A DNA stretch of 64,000 nucleotides. Origin: Phytopseudomonas argentinensis. GTDB lineage: Bacteria > Pseudomonadota > Gammaproteobacteria > Pseudomonadales > Pseudomonadaceae. The position numbers and the translations under genes are program-made. Under the pieces are notes generated by a model. That model saw only the letters and a list, made by a program, of their open reading frames with translations. It had not been told where the DNA came from and ran no database searches. Positions 51,239 to 59,772 of this stretch are shown here, one piece after another. Each line of letters opens with the position of its first letter. Position 1 is the stretch's first letter. Location of the stretch: NCBI RefSeq assembly GCF_900113905.1, contig NZ_FORC01000003.1:62001-126000 (forward strand). Direction: 5' to 3'.

Positions 51239-51268
51239 GGGCCGCGAAAGGCAGAACTTTCGCGGCCC
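51239..51268 (+). terminator. Terminator of ahcY-metF
   Basis: A 12-bp GC-rich stem (51239-51250 with 51257-51268) is followed by TTTCCCCT, 63 bases past the metF stop. Confidence 0.8.
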
Positions 51269-51476
51269 TTTCCCCTCCTAACAGGCGACGAAAATCCGCT
51301 GCGCCAACCAGCCGGAACAACCTGTTATCGGTGTACCCGTTGACCCGAGCCACCGTGCTGGTCGACAGTACAGCCCCCCGGATGCTCCATCAGGGCGCAT
51401 GACCGCCGGGACGAATTCATCAATGCGCGATCAGCCAGGATCGGCTCGAGTTGTCGCGTTACCACGGGATGCCTGC

Positions 51477-52850
51477 ATGCTCACTCGCCAGAAAATCAAC
51501 GCCTCGGTGTCGCCGAAAGGCAGCCTGGAAACCCTCTCCCAGCGTGAAGTCCAGCAACTGCGCGAGACCGGCTCGGGCAGCGTCTATGCGCTGTTTCGCC
51601 AGTGCGCCCTGGCGATTCTCAACACCGGCTCGCACAGCGACAACGCCAAGACCATCCTCGAGGCCTACCCGGACTTCGAAGTGAAGATTCACCAGCAGGA
51701 TCGCGGCATCCGCCTGGAGCTGATCAACGCCCCGGCCGACGCCTTCGTTGATGGCGAGATGATCGCCAGCACCCGCGAGATGCTGTTCAGCGCCCTGCGC
51801 GACATCGTCTACACCCAGAGCGAGCTGGAGAACAAGCGGGTCGACGTGGAGAGCTCCAGCGGCCTCACCGACTATGTCTTCCACCTGCTGCGCAACGCCC
51901 GCACCCTGCGCGCCGGCGCCGAGCCGAAGATGGTGGTGTGCTGGGGTGGCCACTCGATCAGCACCGAAGAATACAAGTACACCAAGAAAGTCGGCCATGA
52001 ACTGGGCCTGCGTGCCCTGGACGTGTGCACCGGCTGCGGCCCGGGGGTGATGAAGGGGCCGATGAAGGGTGCCACCATCTCCCACGCCAAGCAGCGCATC
52101 CTCGGTGCCCGCTACCTGGGGTTGACCGAACCGGGGATCATCGCCGCCGAGGCGCCGAACCCGATCGTCAACGAGCTGGTGATCCTGCCGGACATCGAGA
52201 AGCGCCTGGAAGCCTTCGTGCGCGTCGGCCACGGCATCATCATCTTTCCGGGCGGCGCCGGTACGGCGGAGGAATTCCTCTACCTGCTCGGCATCCTCAT
52301 GCACCCGGACAACGCCGAGCTGCCCTTCCCACTGGTACTCACCGGGCCGAAGAGCGCCGAGCCGTACCTGCGCCAGCTGCATGACTTCATCGGTGCAACC
52401 CTGGGCCGTGAAGCGCAGAACCGCTACGTGCTGATCCCCAATGACCCGGCCGAAGTGGCGCGCCATATGGCAGCCGGCATCAAGGCCGTGAAGCAGTTCC
52501 GCCGCGAACGCCATGACGCCTTCCACTTCAACTGGCTGCTGAAGATCGACGAAAGCTTCCAGCACCCGTTCGAGCCGACCCATGAAGCCATGGCGAGCCT
52601 CAACCTGACCCGCGAACAACCAGTTCACGAGCTGGCTGCCAACCTGCGCCGCGCCTTCTCCGGGATCGTCGCCGGTAACGTCAAGGCCCATGGCATCCAG
52701 TTGATCGAGGAGCACGGCCCCTACGAGCTGCGCGGCGACAAGACCATCATGCAGCCGCTCGATCGCCTGCTGCAGGCCTTCGTCGAACAGCACCGCATGA
52801 AACTGCCGGGCGGCACGGCCTACGTACCGTGCTACCGGGTGGTCAGCTAA
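51477..52850 (+). CDS. ppnN: PpnN nucleotide 5'-monophosphate nucleosidase
   Basis: From ATG 51477 the protein has 457 residues and belongs to the YgdH/PpnN group of the LOG (lysine decarboxylase-like) family: an N-terminal domain (SPKGSLETLSQREV), the central Rossmann domain (VCWGGHSIS, CTGCGPGVMKGPMKGA) with the catalytic PGGAGTAEE near residue 260, and a C-terminal domain. PpnN cleaves purine monophosphates to base and ribose 5-phosphate and in E. coli is stimulated by (p)ppGpp. The start matches family N-termini but has only a weak GGGA upstream; the open frame extends 26 codons further. Confidence 0.88.
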   Translation: MLTRQKINASVSPKGSLETLSQREVQQLRETGSGSVYALFRQCALAILNTGSHSDNAKTILEAYPDFEVKIHQQDRGIRLELINAPADAFVDGEMIASTREMLFSALRDIVYTQSELENKRVDVESSSGLTDYVFHLLRNARTLRAGAEPKMVVCWGGHSISTEEYKYTKKVGHELGLRALDVCTGCGPGVMKGPMKGATISHAKQRILGARYLGLTEPGIIAAEAPNPIVNELVILPDIEKRLEAFVRVGHGIIIFPGGAGTAEEFLYLLGILMHPDNAELPFPLVLTGPKSAEPYLRQLHDFIGATLGREAQNRYVLIPNDPAEVARHMAAGIKAVKQFRRERHDAFHFNWLLKIDESFQHPFEPTHEAMASLNLTREQPVHELAANLRRAFSGIVAGNVKAHGIQLIEEHGPYELRGDKTIMQPLDRLLQAFVEQHRMKLPGGTAYVPCYRVVS

Positions 52851-52921
52851 GCCGCTGGGCAGCGGGGAACCTGCGTTCCCTGCCGCCCATGGCGATCTCA
52901 ATCGTCGCCCAGGAGTCCACG

Positions 52922-53668
52922 ATGGCACGTCCCGCTCCCCGTACCCTGCAGGTCATCGCCTCGACCTTCATCACCCCGCACATGCTGCGCGTCACCTTCG
53001 GCGGTGCGCAGATCGACAGTTTTCCCGACGACCAGGAAAGCGCCTACATCAAGCTGATGTTCCCCGCGCCAGACGGCGACAGGGATCTGGTGCGCACCTA
53101 CACCGTGCGCCGGCAGCGCGCCGACCAGTTCGACGTCGACTTCGTGCTGCACGACGATGCCGGTCCCGCCTCCCAGTGGGCCAAGGCCGCCAGGCCCGGC
53201 GACAGCATCCTGGTCGGTGGGCCGGGGCCGAAGAAGCTGGTCGACAACAGCGCCGACTGGTTTCTGGTGATCGGCGACATGACCGCCCTGCCGGCGATCA
53301 GCGTGAACCTCGAACAGCTGCCGGCCGATGCCCGTGGCCACGCCGTCATCGAGGTGATCGACGCCGAGGATATCCAGGCGCTGAGCCATCCTGCCGGCAT
53401 CGAACTGCACTGGCTGGTCAACCCGCATCCCGGCGAGGAAAGCCAACTGCTGGTCGATCATGTACGCCAGCTCCAGTGGCTGCCAGGTCGCCCGAGCGTC
53501 TGGGCCGCCTGCGAGTTCAGCGGCATGCGCGCGCTACGTCAGCACCTCAAGCAGGATCGCCAGGTCGAGCGCCAGGATCTGTACATCTCCAGCTACTGGA
53601 AACTGGGCAGCAGCGAGGATCAGCACAAGGCCGCCAAACGCGAGGACGCCGAAGCTCAGGGCGATTGA
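52922..53668 (+). CDS. Siderophore-interacting protein (ViuB/FAD-binding-9 family)
   Basis: This 248-residue flavoenzyme has the N-terminal FAD domain (TLQVIASTFITPHMLRVTFGG, RTYTVRRQ) and the C-terminal NAD(P)H-like domain (WFLVIGDMTALPAISVNLE). It also has the SIP-typical WAACEFSGMRALRQHL and YISSYWKLG. Such proteins reduce ferric siderophores in the cytoplasm. AGGAG precedes the ATG. It follows ppnN by 71 bases with no terminator, so it may be co-transcribed; no siderophore genes are near, and I saw no Fur box. Confidence 0.88.
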   Translation: MARPAPRTLQVIASTFITPHMLRVTFGGAQIDSFPDDQESAYIKLMFPAPDGDRDLVRTYTVRRQRADQFDVDFVLHDDAGPASQWAKAARPGDSILVGGPGPKKLVDNSADWFLVIGDMTALPAISVNLEQLPADARGHAVIEVIDAEDIQALSHPAGIELHWLVNPHPGEESQLLVDHVRQLQWLPGRPSVWAACEFSGMRALRQHLKQDRQVERQDLYISSYWKLGSSEDQHKAAKREDAEAQGD

Positions 53669-53911
53669 CCGCCTGCGTCAACCGCTGCGAGCGGCTTGAG
53701 CTGGCGGGCGTCGGCCGCCAGCCGGGTGCCGATCAGCGGCAAGTTGTGCCCATCGCCGCCAATCCTGTTACACTCGGGCCTTCCCGCCAGGCTTGCGCCC
53801 GGATGCTAACCCCCAGTGGTCAGCAGTACCGGTCGGGATTGCGCGCCCCACGCGTGATTCAAGCCAGGCACGACACCTATAGGGCCACGCCCTCACTAGA
53901 CAGGATTTCAC

Positions 53912-55762
53912 ATGTCCTTTGCCTCCCTCGGTCTCTCCGAGGCTTTAGTCCGCGCGGTCGAAGCTGCCGGCTACACGCAACCCACTCCGGTGCAACAGCG
54001 GGCCATCCCCGCCGCGTTGCAAGGTCGCGACCTGATGGTGGCGGCCCAGACGGGTACAGGTAAGACGGGCGGCTTTGCCCTGCCGATTCTCGAGCGACTG
54101 TTCCCCAACGGTCACCCGGATCGCGAACAACGCCACGGTCCCAAGCAGCCTCGCGTGCTGGTGCTCACTCCCACCCGCGAACTGGCTGCCCAGGTGCATG
54201 ACAGCTTCAAGCTGTATGCCCGCGATCTGAAATTCGTCAGCGCCTGCATCTTTGGCGGCGTTGGCATGAACCCGCAGGTGCAGGCCCTGGCCAAGGGCGT
54301 CGACGTACTGGTGGCCTGCCCGGGCCGCCTGCTCGACCTGGCCGGCCAAGGCAGCGTCGACCTGTCCCACGTGGAAATCCTCGTGCTGGACGAAGCCGAC
54401 CGCATGCTTGACATGGGCTTCATCCATGACGTGAAGAAAGTCCTCGCCCGCCTGCCGTCCAAGCGCCAGAACCTACTGTTCTCGGCGACATTTTCCAAGG
54501 ACATCACCGACCTGGCCGGCAAGCTGCTGCATGACCCCGAGCGCATCGAAGTCACGCCGCCCAATACCACGGTCGAGCGCATCGAGCAGCGCGTATTCCG
54601 CCTGCAGGCCAGCCACAAACGTGCCCTGCTCGCTCACCTGGTCACCGCTGGCGCCTGGGAACAGGTGCTGGTGTTCACCCGGACCAAGCATGGCGCCAAC
54701 CGCCTGGCCGAGTACCTGGACAAGCATGGCCTGACCGCCGTGGCGATCCATGGCAACAAGAGCCAGAACGCGCGCACCAAGGCACTGGCCGACTTCAAGG
54801 CCAACAAGGTACGCATCCTGGTCGCCACCGATATTGCCGCCCGTGGCCTGGACATCGACCAGCTGCCGCACGTGGTCAACTTCGAGCTGCCCAATGTCGA
54901 GGAAGACTACGTGCACCGCATTGGCCGTACCGGTCGTGCCGGGCGTAGCGGCGAAGCGATCTCCCTGGTCGCACCGGACGAGGAGAAGCTGCTCAAGAGC
55001 ATCGAGCGGATGACCAAGCAGAAGATCCCGGACGGTGATCTGCTGGGCTTCGATGCAAGCAAGGTCGAAGCCGAGCGCCCGGAAGTGCGCGAGCCGCAGA
55101 AGCCGCGCCAACCGCGTGGTGCCAAGCCTGACGGCGAACGCCAGAATGGTGGCCGCCGTGACAAAGGCAAGGATGGCGGCAAGGGGAAAACCCAGCCCCA
55201 GGCCAAAGCCAAGCCAGCGCGCGGCCAGCAGCCACGCAGCCAGGCGCGCCCAGCACCTGCTGCTGGCGCTCCCGCCCTGCCGCCGGATCGTGCGCCGGAC
55301 GAATTCCGCGATGACGATATCGACAACTTCGGCAACCGGGTCGACTACGTCCCGCCGCAGAACAAGCCGCAAGGCCGTGGTCGTCGCCAGGGCAGCGGGC
55401 AGAGTGCTGGCGGTGGCGCCGGTCAGGCTCCCCGTGGCCAGGGCAAAGGCCCGCGTACCGGCGGCGGTGGCGCGGCTGCCAATGGCGGCAGCAAGCGTCA
55501 GGGTCAAGGTGGCGGTCGCAACCGCGGCGGCGACAACCGTGGCCGTGGCGCACGTGACAACGTCACCACCTCGCTGAATCGCGATGAATTGCCACGTCGT
55601 GAAGGCCCGCGCCGGGACGCACCCGAGAAGCAGCCGATCATCATGCACAAGGCGTCGCGCAGTGATCGCCTGCCGACCGCCGAACAGCTCGACCAGCTGC
55701 CAAGCAGCCGCCCACGCGGCGAAAAGCCGGCACTGCTGACCCGCAACCGCGACAGCGAGTGA
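53912..55762 (+). CDS. rhlE: RhlE DEAD-box RNA helicase with long RG-rich tail
   Basis: This 616-residue helicase has Q motif [14 protein letters not shown], Walker A AQTGTGKT (45-52), [19 protein letters not shown] and [13 protein letters not shown]. After about residue 385 a basic, disordered tail of some 230 residues follows, rich in RG/GR repeats ([34 protein letters not shown]), which should bind RNA without sequence preference. RhlE acts in ribosome assembly and RNA turnover in the cold. The 243-base leader holds an extended -10 (TG-T-TACACT, 53766-53774) about 138 bases upstream. Two terminators follow. Confidence 0.93.
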   Translation: MSFASLGLSEALVRAVEAAGYTQPTPVQQRAIPAALQGRDLMVAAQTGTGKTGGFALPILERLFPNGHPDREQRHGPKQPRVLVLTPTRELAAQVHDSFKLYARDLKFVSACIFGGVGMNPQVQALAKGVDVLVACPGRLLDLAGQGSVDLSHVEILVLDEADRMLDMGFIHDVKKVLARLPSKRQNLLFSATFSKDITDLAGKLLHDPERIEVTPPNTTVERIEQRVFRLQASHKRALLAHLVTAGAWEQVLVFTRTKHGANRLAEYLDKHGLTAVAIHGNKSQNARTKALADFKANKVRILVATDIAARGLDIDQLPHVVNFELPNVEEDYVHRIGRTGRAGRSGEAISLVAPDEEKLLKSIERMTKQKIPDGDLLGFDASKVEAERPEVREPQKPRQPRGAKPDGERQNGGRRDKGKDGGKGKTQPQAKAKPARGQQPRSQARPAPAAGAPALPPDRAPDEFRDDDIDNFGNRVDYVPPQNKPQGRGRRQGSGQSAGGGAGQAPRGQGKGPRTGGGGAAANGGSKRQGQGGGRNRGGDNRGRGARDNVTTSLNRDELPRREGPRRDAPEKQPIIMHKASRSDRLPTAEQLDQLPSSRPRGEKPALLTRNRDSE

Positions 55763-55770
55763 TGGCTGAT

Positions 55771-55801
55771 TGAACACCCAGGCCTGCGGCCTGGGTGTTC
55801 A
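55771..55801 (+). terminator. First of two back-to-back terminators after rhlE
   Basis: A 14-bp perfect stem (55771-55784 with 55788-55801) is closed by TGC, eight bases past the rhlE stop. Confidence 0.8.
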
Positions 55802-55810
55802 ACCGCTCAA

Positions 55811-55839
55811 AAAAACGCCGGCTCAAAGCCGGCGTTTTT
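55811..55839. terminator. Second, bidirectional terminator between rhlE and the YceI gene
   Basis: AAAAACGCCGGCT (55811-55823) pairs with AGCCGGCGTTTTT (55827-55839) around CAA. It has T5 on both strands and lies between convergent genes. Confidence 0.9.
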
Positions 55840-55855
55840 GTTTCTGGGGCAAGGC

Positions 55856-56434
55856 TTACTTGCGCACGCCTTCCACGGAGATGATCAGTTCGACTTCCTG
55901 CGAAGCCGGGCCCAGGTCCTTCTCGATATTGAAGTCTTTCAGCTTCAGCTTGGTGCTGCCCTCGAAGCCGGCACGGTAGCCGCCCCATGGGTCATCGCCC
56001 TGGCCGATGAACTTGGCGGCGATCACCACCGGCTTGGTTACCCCGTTGAGGGTCAGGTCACCGGTGATGTCAGCCGTGTCCTTGCCGGTCGACTTGACCG
56101 AAGTGGACTTGAAGGTAGCCGTCGGATTCTTGCTGACGTTGAGGAAGTCGGCACTGCGGATGTGCTTGTCACGCTCGGCGTGGTTGGTGTCGACGCTCTC
56201 GGTCTTCAGGGTCACGTTGACCTTGCTGGCTTCCGGGTTCTTCTCGTCAAAGGTGAAGGAGCCGTCGAAGTCCTTGAAGGTACCGTACAGCCAGCTGTAG
56301 CCGAGGTGGCTGATCTTGAAATTGACGAAGGCATGCTGGCCTTCTTTGTCGATGGCGTAGTCGGCAGCCATTGCCTGGCCTGCGCTCAGCAGGGCAGTAC
56401 CCAGCGCCAGTGCAGCGAAAGTCTTCTTCAACAT
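55856..56434 (-). CDS. YceI-family periplasmic protein (PasP homologue)
   Basis: This 192-residue precursor has a signal peptide ([20 protein letters not shown], cleaved after AMA) and a YceI lipocalin-like barrel: [25 protein letters not shown], then [17 protein letters not shown] and [12 protein letters not shown]. YceI proteins bind polyisoprenoid or lipid ligands; the PAO1 counterpart PA0423 was named PasP, a secreted protease, though the fold gives no protease motif. ATG 56434 has AGGAGT upstream. It is 61 bases after the cytochrome b561 gene, the same order as enteric yceJ-yceI. Confidence 0.9.
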   Translation of the reverse strand: MLKKTFAALALGTALLSAGQAMAADYAIDKEGQHAFVNFKISHLGYSWLYGTFKDFDGSFTFDEKNPEASKVNVTLKTESVDTNHAERDKHIRSADFLNVSKNPTATFKSTSVKSTGKDTADITGDLTLNGVTKPVVIAAKFIGQGDDPWGGYRAGFEGSTKLKLKDFNIEKDLGPASQEVELIISVEGVRK

Positions 56435-56495
56435 AAGTACTCCTTGTGAGATGAAATGAACGGCATTGCAGGGCGATGCCGAAACAGCTGAAAAA

Positions 56496-57041
56496 TCAGC
56501 GGCCGAAAATGCGCAGCAAGGTGCGATCACGATCGATGAAGTGGTGCTTCAACGCAGCCAGACCATGCAGAACCGCAAAGATCACGATAGCCCAGGCCAG
56601 GTATTCATGGACCAGACCGGCAACATCGCCCTGGTTGGGAAGGCTGGTCACGCTTGCCGGCACCTCGAACCAGCCGAACACGCTGATACCGCGGCCATCG
56701 GCGGTGGAGATCAGGTAGCCGGAGGTCATCAGCACGAACAGCCCCAGGTACAGGAAGCCGTGTCCGAGCTTGCTGGCCACGCGCGTCAGCCGACCGTGCT
56801 CGGCCAGTGCCGGCGGTGGCGGGCTGGCCAGGCGCCACAGCAGACGCGCCAGCATGACCATGAACAGCAGGATGCCGATGCTCTTGTGGATGTTCGGCGC
56901 CGTCTGATACCAGCTGCTGTAGTAGCTCAGCCCCACCATCCAGAAGCCGAGGGCGAACAACCCGAATACCGCAATGGCCACCAGCCAGTGCAGGGAAACG
57001 CTGATGAGACCGTAACGAAAGGTAGAATTACGCCACTGCAT
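56496..57041 (-). CDS. Cytochrome b561 (CybB/YceJ family)
   Basis: This 181-residue inner-membrane haem protein has four helices and the b561 histidines: SLHWLVAI near residue 17, NIHKSIGIL near 51, and [23 protein letters not shown] near 145-167. It probably moves electrons between quinol and a periplasmic partner, and its operon with a YceI protein suggests the two work together. AGGAA precedes the ATG. It is divergent from the 800-base spacer. Confidence 0.92.
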   Translation of the reverse strand: MQWRNSTFRYGLISVSLHWLVAIAVFGLFALGFWMVGLSYYSSWYQTAPNIHKSIGILLFMVMLARLLWRLASPPPPALAEHGRLTRVASKLGHGFLYLGLFVLMTSGYLISTADGRGISVFGWFEVPASVTSLPNQGDVAGLVHEYLAWAIVIFAVLHGLAALKHHFIDRDRTLLRIFGR

Positions 57042-57839
57042 GGCAAGCTTCCTAATCAGGATTCAACAGAGATTAACGGCAAACAGATCGATTGAAAGCG
57101 GAAAGTTTCGCTATCACCCATCGAGAGAAGCGATATTCGACCTGGCGCGAGTTGGATGATAGTGCCGCTTACGCATTCCCGGCAGCAGCGCGGCAGAGAT
57201 TGCGCGACAGCGGCAAGAGTCGATCATTTGCCGCTCAAACCACGCGACCACTTCACCCCACCTATCCGCTGATAACGGCCGTCTCTCCTTGTCGACATCA
57301 GTTGGTCTCTCCTTCGAACCGCCGCCTGGATTGCCAGGGGAGCTCATACCTGATTTGCGAACGGGACGAATGTCTTCATTGGCCCAGGCAGGGCCATGCC
57401 TACCCGTAGGCTGGAAGATCGTTGAGCCACGGCGCCTCCCAGTAGCACCGGCTTCGAAACCGCATCGCCTGGGTTGCCTATCAGCGGCGCAGTGGGCCGG
57501 GCAGAACGCCAAGACGCCAATGACGGTTGCAATGACCGCCCCGCGCCCGCCTCGGGCGACTGATACGCCGGGCGCCATCCAATGGCCTGGCCCATCCTCA
57601 CCCGCGCAGCATCCCGCTGATTCCAATGGCTTTTTCTGCTGATCGCTCAGCGCCGGAGAAGCCGTTACGTACCGTTAATTAACCGTTATCCAACTTGTCC
57701 GAGGTGGCCCTCCCGAGCAGCATCGAGGCAGCCCGGCGAGCATGCCGTCCGACGGGATTGCAAGGAGGAGCGCAAGAGAAAGCGGGGCTGTCCATGGCCT
57801 CAAAACAAGAACAAGACAAGAAATGGCGAGGTAATAACC
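57042..57839. other. 798-base spacer, no convincing gene
   Basis: Several long frames overlap on both strands (for example 57114-57626 minus and 57289-57642 plus), but none has a ribosome site, a recognisable domain or consistent codon bias, and their Arg/Pro/Gly-rich content is typical of shadow frames. The segment at about 57290-57640 is unusually free of stops in several frames at once and may be a relic or a dispersed repeat. The CCGTTA repeats lie near the 3' end. Confidence 0.5.
57662..57688 (+). promoter_or_regulatory. Three helically phased CCGTTA repeats
   Basis: CCGTTA occurs at 57662-57667, 57672-57677 and 57683-57688, with starts 10 and 11 bases apart, one helical turn each; the last two flank TTAATTAA. 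This placement on one face of DNA suggests a binding site for an oligomeric regulator of the desaturase-family gene 152 bases downstream. Confidence 0.4.
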
Positions 57840-58820
57840 ATGACGATGTACAGCATCTGGGAATCAATTGTCGGCTTCTATGAGCCGACATTGGAAATAG
57901 TGAGCTTGTGGGCTCTGGGACTTCCCCTTTTCGTTACCGTGATCGCGGTGATGTTCATCCTCTCGCAAAAGTGGCAGGGGCCCCTGACCATACGCACGCT
58001 GGCCAACGCCGCCTTTCCCAAGGAGCAATACGATCACGCGTCATCGCGCGTGGACATGTGGAACGGCATCATCCTGTTGTTGCTCGGCTTTCCCCTCGTT
58101 GGCGTGATTGCCATCAACGGCATCGCCATCGCTGACAATGTGGGCGCTTATTTCAATACAGCGTTCGGCGCCCGAGATCCCGTTATCACCTCCACCTGGT
58201 TGCTCGTCGCCGTCCAGTTCCTGGTGTATTTCATGAGCGTCGACTTCGTGGGGTACTGGGTGCATCGCTGGTGCCATACCAATGCCCATCTGTGGCATCT
58301 GCACAAACCCCACCACACCGCCGAGACACTCACGCCCTGGACGCTGTTCCGACAGCACCCGATCGAGTTCTTTGGCCTGAACATCATTCCTGCCGTTGTG
58401 GGCGGGGCCTTTACCGGGTTGGTGCTGTACGCGACCGGCAGCCAGGTTCACCCGGGCATGGTGGCTGCCGTCACCACGACGGCTTACATCGCCTTTTTCG
58501 TCATCGACGTGTTCTCCCACGTCCATATGCCGATTTCCTACGGGTGGCTGAACAGGATCGTTCTGGCTCCGGTCATGCACAACCTTCATCACAGCATGGA
58601 GCCCCATCATTGGGACAAGAACAATGCAGTGATCTTGACGCTCTGGGACTGGATGTTCGGCACCCTCTACCTACCCAAGAAAGGTGAAACCTGGCGCTGG
58701 GGATGCAACGAGGACGAATACGGCGCGAACAACCCGCACAAGACCCTCAAGGGCTTCTATTTCGACCCATTCGTGACGCTCTGGCGGCACTTGAGAGACG
58801 GCAAGAGCCCCAACCCATGA
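57840..58820 (+). CDS. Sterol desaturase/fatty-acid hydroxylase superfamily protein
   Basis: This 326-residue membrane diiron enzyme has histidine clusters HRWCHTNAHLWHLHKPHH near residue 141 and HVHMPISYG and HNLHHSMEPHHWDKN near 225-260, with five or so hydrophobic segments before and between them. The superfamily hydroxylates or desaturates lipids using oxygen; the substrate cannot be told here. A cytoplasmic tail follows the last cluster (TLYLPKKGETWRWGCNEDEYG). GAGGTAATAACC precedes the ATG. It appears to be a single-gene unit in the accessory-looking segment. Confidence 0.88.
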   Translation: MTMYSIWESIVGFYEPTLEIVSLWALGLPLFVTVIAVMFILSQKWQGPLTIRTLANAAFPKEQYDHASSRVDMWNGIILLLLGFPLVGVIAINGIAIADNVGAYFNTAFGARDPVITSTWLLVAVQFLVYFMSVDFVGYWVHRWCHTNAHLWHLHKPHHTAETLTPWTLFRQHPIEFFGLNIIPAVVGGAFTGLVLYATGSQVHPGMVAAVTTTAYIAFFVIDVFSHVHMPISYGWLNRIVLAPVMHNLHHSMEPHHWDKNNAVILTLWDWMFGTLYLPKKGETWRWGCNEDEYGANNPHKTLKGFYFDPFVTLWRHLRDGKSPNP

Positions 58821-59007
58821 AGTGCCCGCGCACCTGAAGAACCGGCCCCTGCGAACAGGCGAAGCGATGCGCGTGAGCGAAGGCTGCGGGCCTGTTCCCG
58901 GGGGCAGGCCGCCGCTGCCCACCAGCCAGAAGACTCAACGCTTGTGGCCATCAGCATCCAGCCACGCCTGATCTGGCCCAGTGATATCAATTGAAAGGAA
59001 AATCAAC

Positions 59008-59640
59008 ATGGCATTGAAAGACCAACTGCATTGGCGCTACGCAACAAAGAGCTACAACGGCCGCCAGGTGGAATCGGAAAAGATCGACGCGATCCTCGAA
59101 GCCGTACGCCTGGCTCCCAGCAGTTCCGGGCTGCAGCCGTTCAAGGTATGGGTCATCAGCAACGAGGCATTGAAAGCGCAGTTGCAGCCGATCTGCGCCA
59201 ATCAGCAGCAGATCAGCCAATCCTCTCACCTGCTGGTTTTCGCTGCCTGGGACGAATACACGCCTGAACGGGTCAACGAATTCTTCGAATACAGCAACGG
59301 TATACGCAACCTGCCAGCAAGCGTCACCGACGACTACCGGCTGTCGCTGCTCGACTCTTTCGCCAGCATGAGCAGGGAGCAGCACTATTTCCACGCCTCC
59401 AAACAGTGCTACATCGCCCTGGGATTCGCCTTGCTGGCAGCGGCTGAACTGCACGTGGATGCCACGCCCATGGAGGGTTTTGACAACCAGGCGGTCGATG
59501 CGCTGCTGAACCTTGCCGAACAAGGCCTGGGCAGTTGCGTTCTGTTGGCCCTGGGCTATCGCGATAGCGAAAGCGATTGGTTGGTGACGCTCGAAAAGGT
59601 CCGACGCGCCAGGCAGGATCTCTTGGTGGAGATCCGATAG
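59008..59640 (+). CDS. NfsB-type FMN nitroreductase family protein
   Basis: This 210-residue nitroreductase has the FMN-phosphate segment HWRYATKSYNG near residue 8, APSSSGLQPFKVWVI, and the C-terminal DATPMEGFDNQAVDALLNL with GLGSCVLLALGYRDSESDW as in NfsB. It should reduce nitroaromatics or quinones with NAD(P)H; the physiological substrate is unknown. ATG 59008 has AAAGGAA eight bases upstream. It is convergent with the winged-helix membrane protein. Confidence 0.88.
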   Translation: MALKDQLHWRYATKSYNGRQVESEKIDAILEAVRLAPSSSGLQPFKVWVISNEALKAQLQPICANQQQISQSSHLLVFAAWDEYTPERVNEFFEYSNGIRNLPASVTDDYRLSLLDSFASMSREQHYFHASKQCYIALGFALLAAAELHVDATPMEGFDNQAVDALLNLAEQGLGSCVLLALGYRDSESDWLVTLEKVRRARQDLLVEIR

Positions 59641-59772
59641 GCTGCACCCAAGTGATTGCAAATGCCTGCGCGAATCGAGCAGGTAGGCAGCAGGCTCTGC
59701 GGTTCTTCTCGGCACCTGCAAGCACCTGGAGTGGCTGCCTCACTGCGGCGAGGGGCCTGATCAGTCGCCCCG

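Noticed and set aside
57114..57626. 170-codon frame on the minus strand in the 798-base spacer
   Set aside because: No ribosome site, no recognisable domain, and a composition like shadow frames; kept only as a low-interest segment.
57793..57883. Short leader ORF (MASKQEQDKKW) before and overlapping the sterol-desaturase-family gene
   Set aside because: No ribosome site of its own; it overlaps the GAGGT site and start of the real gene in another frame.
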